DNA from: Charina bottae
Taxonomy: Eukaryota; Chordata; Lepidosauria; Squamata; Charinaidae
Direction: 5' to 3'
DNA: 64,000 bases
Assembly (NCBI GenBank): GCA_023362775.1
Contig: JALMGJ010000025.1
Location: forward strand, 9,773,501 to 9,837,500
Made by a program: the position numbers and the translations under genes. The notes beneath the pieces were generated by a model. The model did not search any database and was not told the origin of the DNA. It saw nothing but the letters and a program-made list of their open reading frames with translations. Shown here piece by piece: positions 47,228 through 60,691 of this stretch (positions are counted from its first letter, which is position 1; every line of letters starts with the position of its first letter).

Positions 47228-50200
47228 CTATAGGCATTGCTGATAAAGGTCTTAACACTGGCCAATTTCAGAGGAATGGATTTAAAGCTAAAATCCTTTA
47301 ATTTATTTTTTTAAGTGCAGTTCAACAAAGTTAAATTACATTTGCAGGTATCGTTGACCCTCGAGCGAAGATAAATCCTACAAATTTAAGATAATAGATT
47401 ATTTTGCATGCAGAGAATCTTACAAATTGGAGTTGATTAAAAAAAAGTTTAATTAATCTCTCCAGTGGATGATATTGATGAATGACTTGGGAGGAATAGA
47501 TTGTAGTAGCTACCCTTCCAATTATGCTGCCCTAAATTTTCATTTACTTCTCTTCTGGAATGTTCCCTTCTGGAATCCTGGAATCTAAATACAGGATTGT
47601 TGGGAGCAAGAGCTTCTTCTAGCAATGAGGAATGAACTAATGATGCTCATCAGTGTCCTTTTTACTATATCCTGACCTTTTATAACTTAAGGGCTCCTCC
47701 AAAGTATCATAATTTAAAATCTCCTGGCCAACTCATCATATTCTTCTTAATGTGGATTAAGAGCAGCTAGGTTCCTGACCAGTATCCTACCCACTGCCAT
47801 GGTGGCTTACAATGCAGTGTGATACCAGTTACGCCATCCTCAATATGCTATGGTCTATCAGGCATCACATTTTTCTTTTCTCACCCACTTAGTGTGATTG
47901 ACTGTGTTTGTGACTAACTGCTCTAAGCAGGTTTTGAAAAGAAGGTCAGGTGTCTTTTTCTGTACTAGTAGGAAGTGCTGAACCACTCAAGAAGTATACC
48001 AGGTTATTTTGTAAGGATTCGGCCCATTTTGGAGTTACTTAGTTCTGGTCATATATTTTTCAATAATGACAATGGTAATTTCTATTCTTAAACTCTTTTC
48101 ACAATCTCACCACCAATTCAGATCCAAAGAGTCCATCTATGTCGGTAGCAACTGTACCTATAAAAACATGTGGATCTGAGAACAAATCCAGTACTGAAAT
48201 TAATCAAATATCTCGAAACAAAACAATATATGGAAATACACAGGAATAGAAGACTGTATTATGATCAGGAGATGCCCTAGAGTTGGCTACAGATAGTGCC
48301 ACTTTTAGAATACAACTTTAGCAGCTAAAACGTAAAATATATCCTGCCTATGAAAACATGTCTCTACCTTAGTGTACTGCAAGATCTTCTTCCCTCTGTG
48401 ATTTTATCCCTCACCACACAACACAAATAGTTACAGAATCCTCACACAATCAGAAAACAAACATATACAGTGAGAAACCACTAAGCTGATTCTCACAGAT
48501 CAGCATATATTATGTGCCGAGTTTTCCTTGCTGATTACTTGCAGAGGGAATATTCACAGAAAGAGGAACAGAGCCCTTGTCTCTCCCTAGATGTGTGTTC
48601 AGTAAGACTTCTGAATGCACTCAAGTGGGGACCCTGTTTTCCTCAGGATCTGCAGACTTACATGCTGAGGCACAGATGATGCATTGACCATTGAGAAGCC
48701 ATAGTAAATGTGTATACTATGAACAAGATTTGGTCAGATGCTGCTATCCCACTGCCTTGCTCAAATTTAGCAGATTATAATTTGTGCATAGTCCTCAAAC
48801 AGTTGTCCACTGGATTGTGCAGTTTATCCATAGAAAAGAATTGTGTCTGAACTGGCATTTGGTGATAAGAAAAAAGTGGTGATTAATCTTTGAAGATTTT
48901 TTTTCCACATATGGAAGTCATTACTTGATACTATAATTGATTCTTGATAACCATTACCCATGAGGACCGACTCTACACTGCAAATAAATGCAGAATAAAC
49001 TTGGGTGGGAATCTAGTTAATTCAAGAAGACTGAACTACATTACTTTAAAAAAATTGCATTGGATTGCATTGCATCCATTGATGAAATAGTTACATGTAG
49101 CATTTGAACATCTGGCCTAAATTAATACAGTAAGGCATAGAAAACCAGAATAAATAACAGAAGCACTTCAAAAAATCAATTGATTTCTTAACACAGTAAG
49201 ATCAGAATTAAATCTGAATTTAAATGACCCAAACCAAAACAAACTTAAAAGAAAATCATTTTTAGAACTGGTCATTTACAATTCATTATGCCAAAGGTCT
49301 GCTATTAGTTCCATGTGCTGAATAATTTAATGTACTTTCTTTTAATGTCCTCTTGCATGATTAGGCAGTCATAGATACTGTCATACATACAAGCAAAGGT
49401 TTGTAACCCAATAGTTTTCCTCTTATTAGTTCAAAATGGGAAACAATCCCTGCAGCTTTCACTGTATTGCATTCTATGCCAGTGCATTGGGATCCAGTTT
49501 ATCATGCCAGAACAGAAGTATGAAATGACAGACCTGTCAACACTGCTCTTGTCAGGTTTTTCCCCAAACCTTCTGCACAAACAGTGGCAACATTTAATCA
49601 TTGCTTTTCAAATGTCAGGCTTCTAAAAAGGATGGACTTGTCCCATCTTACCAAAAATCAAATGCCACATCCATCCCCACAAACTACTCCAGATCCATCA
49701 CAAGAGTCAATGACAGGCTATGAACACAGCTGACCACATGTCTGGAAACCTATCAAGGGAAAGCTGGCAAGCAGGAAAGGGTGAAGAGCTTGAGACAATA
49801 TGCTTGAGGATCCTTTCAGTCAGCGTTCCCTAAACCCCAGCCCACTTAGCTTCAGTAAGATTGCCATGATATCTGCCTTCCAACCACATCTCGAACTGGG
49901 TATAGGGTGCTGGTGGTGTGGGGACTGAATGATAAAAGAGATGGAAAGAACATATTTCTGCAGAATCTTGAATCCCATGATAAGTATATGCCACAAGTCA
50001 AGTCTCAACCAGTGACCATACTGGCAAGAACAATTGTAATAAAGCTCCGTGAGACACAGCAAATGGCTGGTGCCCTATTCTCAAGCTCAGAAATGCTTTG
50101 CAAATTCAAACTATTCATAACTATACTGGTGCATGCACATCGTCTGGACTGCTAAATATTCCAGATTTTGGTCTGCCAAGGTTTGCAGGCCCACAATTGC

Positions 50201-52375
50201 CTATCAAGGGGTGGAAAGCAAGCAAGCAAGCGTCTTGCACCTCGGTATCTGTTCCTCCTCTCCATGTGCACTTTGCTTAGGTGACCTGTTTCCACATTCA
50301 CACAACTACAGTTTCCCAGCACATTCCAAACAAACGCTGCTATTTCTTTGGCCCCAAGCCAGCATCAGAAATGAAAGGGAGATATTTGTAATTTTTCTCT
50401 GGAAGTCAACAAATCATTTGACAGTTTGATGTCATGGGCAAGAGTAATAAATTGGGAACTGCTAATTTCTTTATTCATTATTAAAATTATGATGTTGAAG
50501 TCAATTGGTACACAAGGGAAAGGAGGGGAGGACGTAGCAAGAGGAAGGGGAAAAGCCAGAGGAATGAAGGAAAGAGCACTGAGTACATGATTATTTCCCA
50601 AGATACCAAATCATAGACTGATAATACGTGGGAATCTGCCAAACAGGTAAGCAGTTATAAGTCATTATTTGGTATTTATTATCTACCTGTTTTAATTGAA
50701 CCCATTGCCTAACATCTCCCAGTGAGTTACAAAACTGTTTCAAAGAGTAAAGGCAATAACATAGTAAAAACAATGAATGGAAAAAGAAACTTAAATCCCT
50801 TAATAAATAGAATAAGATTGCTAAGGCTAGTTTTTATTAATTTGCTTTAACTTGATTAATTTATAAATAGTTCCCTGGCTGATTATAATAATAAGTTGGA
50901 TGCCTTTTGGGAATTATTCACAAAACTGAAAGCTATGTAATAATCTGTGTCAGCAACCTTGCTGAGTCATTGGCCCAAGATTTGAGTGAGTTTCATGGCT
51001 GAATAGAAATTTAGAAGTGAGCACCTTCTAGAACTTATGGGATTTAATTCACAATTCTAAAGAATGAAATACCATCAAGCCCTTAAAACAATACTACTGA
51101 ATATATACCACTGCATTTTAAGTATTTGTTTCTAACAGAGCAGCCTGTACAAAGAATTAGTTAACAGCATGACTATTTTGGCGAACTTAAAATTAAACAG
51201 AGAATGGTAAATATTAGAACTAATTCTGTGCTGTTGCATATTTCTGGATCAAGAAGAAGTTGTGAAAGGCCAGCCAACAATTTCTTTCAAACAAGAAAAG
51301 CTGTTTGTCTTGTGCAGTCTTGCGTTTATCTAGGAATATAAGCTTGTAATGCTATTTCCTTAGGGAAACAATGATTTGGCCCATGTTTGTGTGTCTGTGA
51401 GAGAGAGAGTCTGAAGAAAGTAGAAAGATATGAAAATCCAAAACATGTAGAAAAAGTTTATTATAAAAAAGCCAAAGAAAAACATTCACTTATATTCCTA
51501 CCAATACCATTATATTAAAAATACACATAGTAAGAGTAATAAAATAAGAAATCAGAATGTTACAAGTGAATCACATTTTAATATCTTCATTATTTGATGG
51601 CATTTAAAATATTTATTCCAATTTACTACAATCATATATTTAAAGGGTGGAGCATAAATCTATGGTGAAAAAATAATGAAAATACAAAGAAATCTTGCAC
51701 AAACATGAAGAATCGGTGTTCTCTTTTGCAATGAAAATAATCTTTAGAAAAAAGCAGGACAGAATGCTTAATTTTCTTTGATCTCTATTTCTCATTTGAA
51801 ATCACTTCAAAGTTATTTTTCACATATAGGATGCAACTGCCTCAGTAGTCTTCTTCTTCTTCATAAATAAAAGGGCAGGAAATCTATAGAATATTATAGG
51901 TGTGTTCAGACATTTGGCTCTCTCTACATATGTAATTTAGGCCCATGCTTTTATAGACATTATCTTGATATCTTGACTGAGGTATCTGTTTTCCTCTAGA
52001 AAAGGCAGCAAAGCCACTATTGAGCTGCAGAAAGGTCAGCCCTTATCTATACATGTTCTCTTTTGATGAAAAAACAAGGGCATTCTTCTCAACATTAGCA
52101 GATACATATTACTAGACTTCCAAGTCATAGCTCATGCTTTCTCAAAAGGGTGATCATTAATTGGTGAGTCCAGAAACTAGGTAGAAAATCTATATACTAC
52201 TAAATCTCTCAATGTGTTTATCTGTTTGTATGTTTGTACCCTCAAGTTAGCCCAAACGGTGCATTATACTGCAACAATTTTTGAATCAAGGTACCTCAAA
52301 TCCACTAACTTAAAGAATGTGTAAAAAATCTGGGACCCATTACTCCTGTGGAATTGAAATTTCCACAATGTTCAG

Positions 52376-52510
52376 ACCACTTTTATTTGCAAAGTTGTGG
52401 CCATTGCAGCATCCCACGGTCATGTGATTGTCACTTCCAACGATCCCTGCCAGCTTCCTACAAGCAAAGTCAATGGGGAAGCCAGCAGGAAGTCAGAAGT
52501 CACTCCCACT
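52376..52510 (-). mobile_element. Internal fragment of CAGGTAGTCC TIR family
   Basis: GCAGCATCCCACGGTCATGTGAT and the later stretch CAAAGTCAATGGGGAAGCC match the internal blocks of the TIR elements at 4650-5649 and 13120-13545 (ATGTGACCA-type motifs beside GGGAAGCCGGCAGGAAG). No TIRs are visible, so it is a partial copy. The strand is set from the reversed CATGTGAC block and is uncertain. Confidence 0.5.
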
Positions 52511-52650
52511 TCTTTTTTGCCTGCCCGTGGACATTCTGTTCATCTGTTTAGGTAAGGAAATCTTGATTTATTATTGAAGTTTGTTTGCCACTACAATTAT
52601 TTTTCTATTTATGATACTCTTCTTAGGTGATCATGGGACTTTCCAGCATT

Positions 52651-52651
<1 letters not shown>

Positions 52652-52684
<33 letters not shown>
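52652..52684 (+). repeat. (TG)n microsatellite
   Basis: About 16 uninterrupted GT units. Confidence 0.95.
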
Positions 52685-52687
<3 letters not shown>

Positions 52688-52889
52688 TTCAGCCTAAAAT
52701 TTAATGTTCATTCTGGTCACATCAGACTGCACTACCTTTCTCTCAAAGAATAACCCAACAGGTCACAGGGTTGTGTAGTATGTTCTAAATTCACCTGGAT
52801 ACCCGTTGCCACAACTTTTGTTCTGCATAAATTCCAACTACTTCTTGTCACTTTAGAGGAGCAACTCCTCACTGTGCATAAACCTGCTG

Positions 52890-52967
52890 TATTTATTTAT
52901 TTATTTATTTATTTATTATTTCAATTTATTCCCCGCCCATCTCCCTTGCAAGGGACTCTTGAAGTAT
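52890..52967 (-). repeat. LINE 3' tail with (ATTT)n
   Basis: Minus-strand AGTCCCTTGCAAGGGAGATG, GGCGGGGAATAAATTGAAAT followed by about seven AAAT units. Same tail type as the LINE at 59401-60081 (GAGTTCCCTTGCGGGGAGAT). Confidence 0.7.
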
Positions 52968-53494
52968 TGATATCACACTTTTGGAAAAAGTCCTTTCATT
53001 TCCCCTTCTGTCTTAGTGTACTGTACACATGTAAATTCATGTACAGTATGTAAATAGGGATAGGCAGGAACAGGAAGTGCAATTTGCCATATGACTCTGG
53101 AGAGGAAGTTAAAGCCAGTTATGGATCCCCATTTTTTAATGATTATGTGCCATCAAGTCATTTTCGACTCCTAATGACCACATAGTTAGATTTTCTCCAT
53201 GACAATCTGTCCTTAACCTTGTCTTTCAGGTCTTGCAATGGTGCATTCATAACCCATTTATATTTCTGATCTGGACCAGGTCTTTTGCAGCAGAAGGAGA
53301 AGAGAAGGGAGATACATGTACATATTATTGAGAATATGTAGTTTATATTTAAGCAAACAAAATTGCAAAATTTGTAATAGAAAATATTTAAAAAATGGAA
53401 TCTTGTAATGGGAAAAAAACACTTTCTGGATAATTTGGAATGGAGAAACCACTAATAGGAGAAAGGTTAGGATCCCTTTAAGATCTGCTTAAAT

Positions 53495-53559
53495 TCCTGG
53501 CTCCAGGTATAATTTTCCATTTTAAAATATGGAATTAAAATACATTGATGAATTGATTG
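53495..53559 (+). repeat. 65-bp direct repeat, left copy (flanks SINE)
   Basis: It begins TCCTGGCTCCAGGTATAATT and ends GAATTGATTG. It differs from the right copy at 53790-53854 at a single base (GATGAATT against GCTGAATT). Confidence 0.95.
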
Positions 53560-53789
53560 AGCCAGTTTGGCGTAGTGGTTAAGGCATCAGGCTGGAATGC
53601 GGGAGACTGTGAGTTCTAGTCCCGCCTTAGGCACGAAGCCAGCTGGGTGACCTTGGGCCAGTCACTCTCTCTCAGCCCTAGGAAGGAGGCAATGGCAAAC
53701 CACTTCTGAAAAACTTTGCCAAGAAAACTGCAGGAACTTGTCCAGGCAGTCTCCAAGAATTAGACACGATTGAACGGATTAAAAAAAAA
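53560..53789 (+). mobile_element. tRNA-derived SINE between 65-bp direct repeats
   Basis: The head GAGCCAGTTTGGCGTAGTGG with GGTTAAGGCATCAGG and GTGAGTTCTAGTCCCGCC resembles tRNA boxes A and B. The body has CCAGCTGGGTGACCTTGGGC, CAATGGCAAACCACTTCTG and a tail GACACGATTGAACGG followed by an A run. The family matches the minus-strand copy at 2124-2264. The tail resembles a LINE-derived 3' end. Confidence 0.85.
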
Positions 53790-53854
53790 TCCTGGCTCCA
53801 GGTATAATTTTCCATTTTAAAATATGGAATTAAAATACATTGCTGAATTGATTG
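53790..53854 (+). repeat. 65-bp direct repeat, right copy (flanks SINE)
   Basis: Starts immediately after the SINE A-tail with TCCTGGCTCCAGGTATAATT; one mismatch to the left copy in 65 bp. The two copies abut both ends of the SINE. Confidence 0.95.
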
Positions 53855-55591
53855 CCACCTACTGGCTTTTTAAAATCCAAGACTAAATATCAAATTTTGC
53901 ATTTGACCTTCCTTTGTTCTGCATCAGGCACTTGAAAACTGAAGAACTAAAGAAGCAAAACAGCAAATGATTCACCTCCCTTAAAGACAAAGGTGGGCTT
54001 TTAGCCTAAACAAATGTACACCATCTAAAAGTGGAGGATGTTGTTTTCCAGGCAATAACATGGTGAAGCCCTGCCTATAGCCAGTATCACAGAAAATCTT
54101 AAAGACTTTAGAAGTGGAGTCATTACTCTCAACAATGGACTGGAATGAGAGCCAATCTAACATTCCGGTTAGAGTGAGAATATGACATTATTTCCAATAT
54201 CAATTTCTCCATTGTGGATCTGAACATTGAAACCTTAGGGCCTGGTCAGAGAGCTCTTGAGAGCAGCAGGGATGGAAATGTCAGAAAGAGTTCCCACATA
54301 GTCAGGGAAAAACAAACATGATTGCAAATTTGATGGTTACAGAAACGAAGGAGACCAACCAGCCTCCCCAGAAGACAGCCAAGTAGTCCATTGGAAGGAA
54401 AACAACATTTAAGAGGGTTTGAACATTGTTTCTCTATGTAGGGCTTGTTCTTGAATCACAGCTGTTACTGAAATTCTTTGATTACAGCTTCCTATTTTCT
54501 TCAACAAAACTTACTTATCTATTGATCGTGAGCGTGCTAAGTGGTTTACCCAAATTTACCTGTCAGGTAAAGTCTGACAGGGGAAATAGAAGGAGGCGAT
54601 TGTTAATTGTTAATAAAATTTGGCAAATTGCTTGTAAGCAAAGCAGATTATGATTGAGTATTCCTCTTGCCAGAGCGTGATTTGTCCATAAGACAAAGAT
54701 TGGTTTAAAGAAACTGACTAACAATATGCAAAGCAAGTGAGTGACATCTTAATTAGAATCATCAGAAGTTCAAAATAAATTGGGTAGGATAATTTGTAGA
54801 TTGGTAAAAAAAAAGAATGATAAAGTTGTTCTTTACCCATGCAGTTAAATACAGCGAACAAAAATAGGTGAATTCAAAATATTGTTGGCTAAATAATATA
54901 GAGGAATAAATCAGCATGTGTGGATCACACTGAAATTAAAGCACAGCGTGGATAAAGAAAGAGATCTAGCCTATACTCTTTCTTACAGCCTTTTTTTCCA
55001 AGTGGAAAAATCATCATGTGGAAGCTTTTGTAAAGTGATTTTGTTCTGCATTAGTTTCTGCTGTGATCTAAAGGCTGTGATCCAGTGCATGTTGACAGTT
55101 GTATTAAAATGGAACCCAAGCATGTTGCCCAGTCTTGCAAGGGACTAACTAGGATGCAACTGATTAGCTCACTCATTTTAGCAAACCTCGGCATGATTTT
55201 TGGCCCGGCACATTGCTTTTTGATAAGAAGAATGATCTATAACTTATTTCTAGCACCCAGGCTCTGTCCCAGTGATAGAAAGAAACTCTTACTGTACTGA
55301 CCTAGCTTTTTAAAATTCCATGCTTGATTACCATAATGTGTTCTACATTAGGCTGCCTATGAATATGCCTGAAAAGCTTTAGCTAGTATTATTGTCAGCT
55401 GTCTCCTGTTCTGGGAACTTTGAGGGATTTGAGCAGGCTGTGTTATGTTACTCTCACTGGCTGTCAATATGCTTCTGAGCCCAATCTAAGATGCAAATAT
55501 GAGAACCTCATCTTTTAAAGCAGAGCAGGCAATCATCTGTGGGAAAAGTTTTGTTGGCTTCTGCAAAACCCTTTGGAAGATGTACACATAT

Positions 55592-55658
55592 CACACACAC
55601 ACACACACACACATTTATTATGCAGACATACCCATTCTCTCGCTGTCCCATATGTATA

Positions 55659-55727
<69 letters not shown>

Positions 55728-55740
55728 ACACACACACACA
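55592..55740 (+). repeat. (CA)n and (TC)n microsatellites
   Basis: (CA)n at 55592-55613, a unique 47-bp bridge, (TC)n of about 33 units at 55661-55726, then a short (CA)n to 55740. The opposing His/Thr, Ser/Leu and Arg/Glu ORFs are repeat translations. Confidence 0.95.
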
Positions 55741-57229
55741 ATATTAGCATGATCATTTAAGAAGGCCCCTACCTGCTCTCAGAAGAAATTCTTTCTAAGG
55801 TGTGGAGGAAATATGTTTAAACAGAAGAAGTAGAAGGAATAGTGACTTCTCATTCTTGCTTCCTCTTTGCACCCTCTAGTTGGCTTTTCTATGGCAAGAA
55901 ATTTGTGTTTTGTTCTTAAAAAAAAGAGAGAAAAAGAATGGAATTATTTTCCCCAAGTCCTGCAACTTGTACTTACTTCAACCATTTATGTATGTTACAA
56001 TTTCAAAGGATAGATGAATGAAAACTGCATGGTACCTGACACTCACTTGATGTTATCTACTGTACTTCAAAATGATTTCGCAAAGGCAGGATTTGCATTA
56101 AAATTAAATTGCTAAGGAGGAAACTATTTAAATACTCTATAGTTGCCTATAGACCTCAAAGTCCAGAGTCAATCCTTAACCCCTGGATCATTTTGGAGCC
56201 TTTTCCCACCCACTCTGGAGAAAAAGTACAACATGGTTTAAATCGACTTAGCTGGGCTGCGGTCAGGCTATAAAAATGACAATAAAAGTAATAAACAACC
56301 AGTTAGCTACAGATGGCCACCCTTGTTTCCATTTGTGAAACAATGTGTACAGGAATTTGGGATTGGAAAACAGTAGGAAGGACATTATAAATTGCAGAAG
56401 AAATAATCCCTCCGAAAGAGGCATATTTTCAGTGTTCTGTTATCTGTTCTATCACTTTTGAAGGTGATTGGATAAAAAGCCAACATGGCCCCCCTTTGCA
56501 CACTACAGAGCTGGGAAGCATTTGTCACTGTGTGATATGATATGCAGAGGGCTTTTAAGCTTTCCTGATTGCAAACAAATGTTTATGTGGAGTTAAGTGT
56601 TGCTCTATTTCCTTTTATAGATTGTAACATGCTTACAAGTAAGAGAGGGAGGGAGAAAGAAGCCTGATGATCATTTGGATATGCATTCAGAAGATTTATA
56701 GGGATTAAAGCTAATGGAATCCACTTCCTCAGACAAAGGCACTATTTTATGGAGGCAACTATGGCCTGTCAGTTTAGCTGGAAAGCCATTACTAGGCGGC
56801 TGATGTCTCCAAGAAAAAACAACTTCCTTGAGCAGGTGTGAGAAAACACTGGAGGCACACAATTTATTCATATTTACCAACCTCAGAGTACAATAAAGAT
56901 GACAATCAGGACATCATCTTTATATTTCTTGGGCTAGAAAAATGTTCTACGTTAAATGGTGGAGGAGCTGCCTACAATGCTAGACATACTGGCTAAATGC
57001 AGTAATGCTTGGACTCCGTCTAATTGAACTTCTTATGTTCCAATGTGTACACTTTAAAATTTCACCAAAATTCAGACCACTTGGCAACTTTGAGGGGGCA
57101 CCACAGGCTACAGTGAGCAGGATAATGATTTAAATGTATAGGTGTGTGGGTGTGATAGAGAGAGGAAAGGAAAGATTTTTCCTTGCTTTTGAAACTCTGA
57201 CCAGTGTGCTGGCTAGCCTCGAATATCAA

Positions 57230-57960
57230 GTTACACAGAGTCTCTGCTTGTGATCTGCAGGCAGGAATTCACTCACCAACAGCCAGAAGTTATGCTGTAG
57301 GGAAAAGCTGAGAGAGAAGTCCAGAGTTCGTTTGCCGAAGTCAGAGTTAATCCAAAAGACAACCGATATTCCAAAGCCAGGTCAGGGGTGGTAACAAGTA
57401 GGTCAGCGAGAAGTCAAAGCCAAGTCAAGGAGTCCAGAAGTCAGAGTAACAGTAGTCCAAACCGAATCAGGAATCAAGCCAGGTTGCCAGAGTGGTCACA
57501 AAGCCAATATGCTACGTTGCTCCCACAACCCACTCACCGCTCTGCTGGTTATTTATTAGGAGTTTAGGAGTTGTCATCTGGGTCCTGCAAAGACTCCACT
57601 TCTCCTCTGCATAAATCTCTTGCAGCTAACCGGGCACTTCTCCTTCTGTCCTTTAAGGCGAGGCGCACACACCTCCGTCTCTGCCCTTTGGGTGATTCAG
57701 GTGAGCTGGGAGTCTGATGGGATCCAGCTGGCTGCTGGCTAGAGGGTGGGGACAAACCACCATCCCTGGCTTGCTCCCCTGTAGCCTCAGTTATTGGCTG
57801 CTGGCTAGAGGGTAGGGACAAACCATAATCCCCAGCTTGCTCCCCTGTAGCCTCAGGTATTGCCAACTCCCCACTGCCCTGTGGTGCTGGGTCTTCGTCT
57901 GGGACCGTGCCTGTGTCTGGGACCTTGTCTGGTTCAGTCCCCTGGGGGTTCACCAGGGGC
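57230..57960 (-). mobile_element. Retroelement fragment, possibly LTR-type
   Basis: The minus-strand frame at 57564-57953 (129 codons) encodes an acidic Pro/Gln/Glu-rich start, two tandem copies of a 23-residue unit (EATGEQAGDYGLSLPSSQQP and EATGEQARDGGLSPPSSQQP), then a basic end RRSARLAARDL. I do not recognise a domain. The flanking 57280-57500 sequence is full of AAGTCAGAG and CAAGTCA motifs such as occur in squamate retroelement repeats. A Gypsy-type LTR is one possibility, but no TG/CA ends or target duplication were found. Confidence 0.4.
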
Positions 57961-59143
57961 AGCTCGTCTTCTGACTCCTCACTGAAGTCCTGGGGCAGAG
58001 GCTGAACCAGGACAACCAGTGTGTAAAAGAATTTAGGGATGGTCTTGGGGAAGGTATGAAAGAACCATTAAGGAGGGACTTGGAGAAGCAACAGAGATTG
58101 AAGCAAGTGTGAGAAAGAAACTCAAAATAATCCCACCTTATTTTTGTTTAGTATACGTTGGGACAGAAAGAAACTTGGGTAGGCTTTCAAGATTCTGTTA
58201 ATATCTTACAACGATAAAGTAGCATTTCTGGAATCTTTGCAGTATCTGTTTCTTAACCTGGTCTATCTTGAAGGGCTGACCCAGTGGCTCTACCAGGGGT
58301 TTTATTTGCTTATCCTTCCCAAATGCACCATGAAATGAAAAGTATCCCTCATACTCTTCTCACCATCTGCACATTACAGACACGTATGCAAGCTGGAAAT
58401 GACAAACTGCACATTTAGCCAATTATTGGTCAACTTCAGCTAGCTGATAGCTCATTACAGTATTGAGAATATCAGCTAATCAGCTTTACTGCTTAAAAGT
58501 GGCAATCACTTACTTTAATGTCTACTACAGTTTCCATGAATTAACAAATGAAGATATGAATTAACAAAGAAGAAATTTACAAAGAAGAACGTTTCTAATA
58601 TTTCCTCTATCACACATGCAGTTTGTGTATTTGTCTACATATGTTTGTGTACATTCCCTGATGGTTTCCAAAATATTACACCTGACATACTACTATAGGA
58701 ATGATTGCAGTTTTGAATGGTAAACAAATGCACTGAGAAGCCTCAAAGCCATCTATTCGCCAAGGTGCAAGATCAACACTGCAGCTGAAGTGTTTTCCCA
58801 GCTAGTACTGAGAATTTGCATGGCAGCAAACGCAGTGACAGTTGCATTCCATTCCAGAAAAAAAAATGTATTTGAAGGCTTTTCCATCAGTGAAATGGGA
58901 GATAGTAGGGCAAGAAGGTAGAATGGCAGGATAAAAATCAACAGGATTAACCTGTTGGAATCAGAGTTTCATTTGTCACCGAAGTGAGAGAGAAAGAAAA
59001 GCAGATGGCTTTGTGAACAAGTTTTTCGGAGCTTATGACACATCAGCCCTGGTTTGTAGTTGGCTTTTTGAGATTGGCAAGGGTGATAGGGAAAGTACCA
59101 GAAAAAGTGTTGAGGAGTAGGGCTCCTTACAGAGTCTCTACAG

Positions 59144-60115
59144 CAGAGCTTTCCAAACTTTTCATGTTGGTGACACACTTTTTAGACATGCATCATTTCG
59201 CGACACATACAGCAGGGCATCATTTTGCGACACACTCTTACAGCAGGGCATAAGGAAGGCACTAGGACCTGCGTGGAATCACAGCAGGTTTGGAGGCAGC
59301 AAGGCACAAGGCAGGCACTAGGACCTGCGTGGAATCCTGGCAGGGTTCGGAGGCAGCAGCAGCCGCGACACACCCAGACACTGCAGCGGACACACTAACA
59401 GACTATTGCAATGCGCTCTACATGGGGCTACCCTTGAAGAGTATCCGGAAGCTTCAACTGGTCCAGAATGCGGCTGCTCGCGCAGTTATTGGTGCGCCAA
59501 GATCAGCACATGTGACACCTCTGCTGCGACAGCTGCACTGGGTACCTGTGTGCTTCCGGGTCCAATTCAAGGTGTTGGTTATCACCTTTAAAGCCCTACA
59601 TGGCATGGGACCAGGTTACCTGAGGGACCGTCTCATCCCCATAACGTCGAACCATCCCACTCGGTCATTTAGAGAGGGCATGCTGCGGATCCCGTCGGTA
59701 AGGGAGTTTCACCTGACGGGGTCTAGAAAGCGGGCCTTCTTGATAGTAGCGCCCACCCTTTGGAATATGCTGCCCCCGCAGGTGAGGCAGGCCCCATCGC
59801 TCCCGGCCTTCAGAAAGAACTTAAAGACCTGGTTATGCCACCTTGCGTGGGGGGGGGGGGAACAGCTCCTCTTGGGGATGGCTGGTGCCATAGAGCCCTT
59901 TTAAACATCGACCCATCAAATCTTGGATTTTGTATTTAAATTTTATTGTATTGGAGAGTATTTATATATGCTGTTTTAATTGTTGAATTTTAACTGTCGA
60001 TTTTTGTAAACCGCCCAGAGTTCCCTTGCGGGGAGATGGAGCGGTAAATACAAATCGAATTATAAATAAATAAATAAAAAATAACATGTCCCGACACGCA
60101 GTTTGGAAAGCTATG
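59144..60115. mobile_element. Nonautonomous hAT element, copy 3, interrupted by a LINE
   Basis: The ends CAGAGCTTTCCAAACTTTTC and CACGCAGTTTGGAAAGCTATG are TIRs, with a perfect 8-bp duplication CTCTACAG (59136-59143 and 60116-60123). The left part holds repeated GACACA and CAGCAGGGCAT motifs and two copies of GGCACTAGGACCTGCGTGGA. It differs in body sequence from the CpG-rich copies and is interrupted by a LINE 3' end from about 59401. Confidence 0.88.
59401..60081 (+). mobile_element. L2/CR1-type LINE 3' end inserted in hAT copy 3
   Basis: An open frame up to 59904 encodes the LINE reverse transcriptase C-terminus: DYCNALYMGLPLKSIRKLQ, VQNAAARAVIGAPR, LHWVPVCFRVQFKVLVITFK and APTLWNMLPPQVR. 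The frame is intact through this stretch, so the copy is young. The 3' UTR ends CGCCCAGAGTTCCCTTGCGG, GGAGATGGAGCGGTAAATAC and (AAAT)n. A possible 5-bp target duplication TAACA (59396-59400 and 60082-60086) sets the limits. The tail matches the small LINE ends scattered through the window. Confidence 0.82.
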
Positions 60116-60691
60116 CTCTACAGCTTTCATGTGTTTCTTGCCTCAAAAGGTGAGAAATTGGGTCACTGATTTTCAGTTGCAGTGGTCCAACAATGTTACA
60201 AGAGTCAAAAAGAAGCTGCTGGAGGTCATTAAGGGCCTAGTCTGCCGGTTACCCATTCTGATTCCACACCATGACGTATTATGGCAAGTATCCAGGCTTT
60301 CATACAGGACTGTTTCCCTGCACAACCTGAGGTGTTGTCTGGATTGAATCTGGAACTCTCTGCACAAAAAACAAGTATTTTGCTACTGACACAGTAGTGG
60401 CCTTCTCTAAAATAAAAGTCTTTGTGATGTCATATACATATGCACACACAACCATAACTACAAATATAATTTAAAAGGGAGAAAAGGTTCTTGGTTAAAT
60501 GTAAAGGACTGTTGGGTAACTTCAAGATTAGATTGCTGAAAAACGTCTCTTGATGTGTTGGTTACGTTTTCATACTTCATAATAAGTTTAGTGATCTTAT
60601 CACAGCTTAGTGGTCCAATTAAAACAAAACAAAAGAAAGGCATTGTCTGTAGCTTGAATCATGTCAACTGGATTTCTATTTTCTCAGTGGA

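Noticed and set aside
53560..53630. tRNA gene
   Set aside because: tRNA-like head of a SINE; a second copy of the same family occurs at 2124-2264.
55508..55760. Arg/Glu- and Ser/Leu-repeat ORFs
   Set aside because: Translations of the (TC)n and (CA)n microsatellites.
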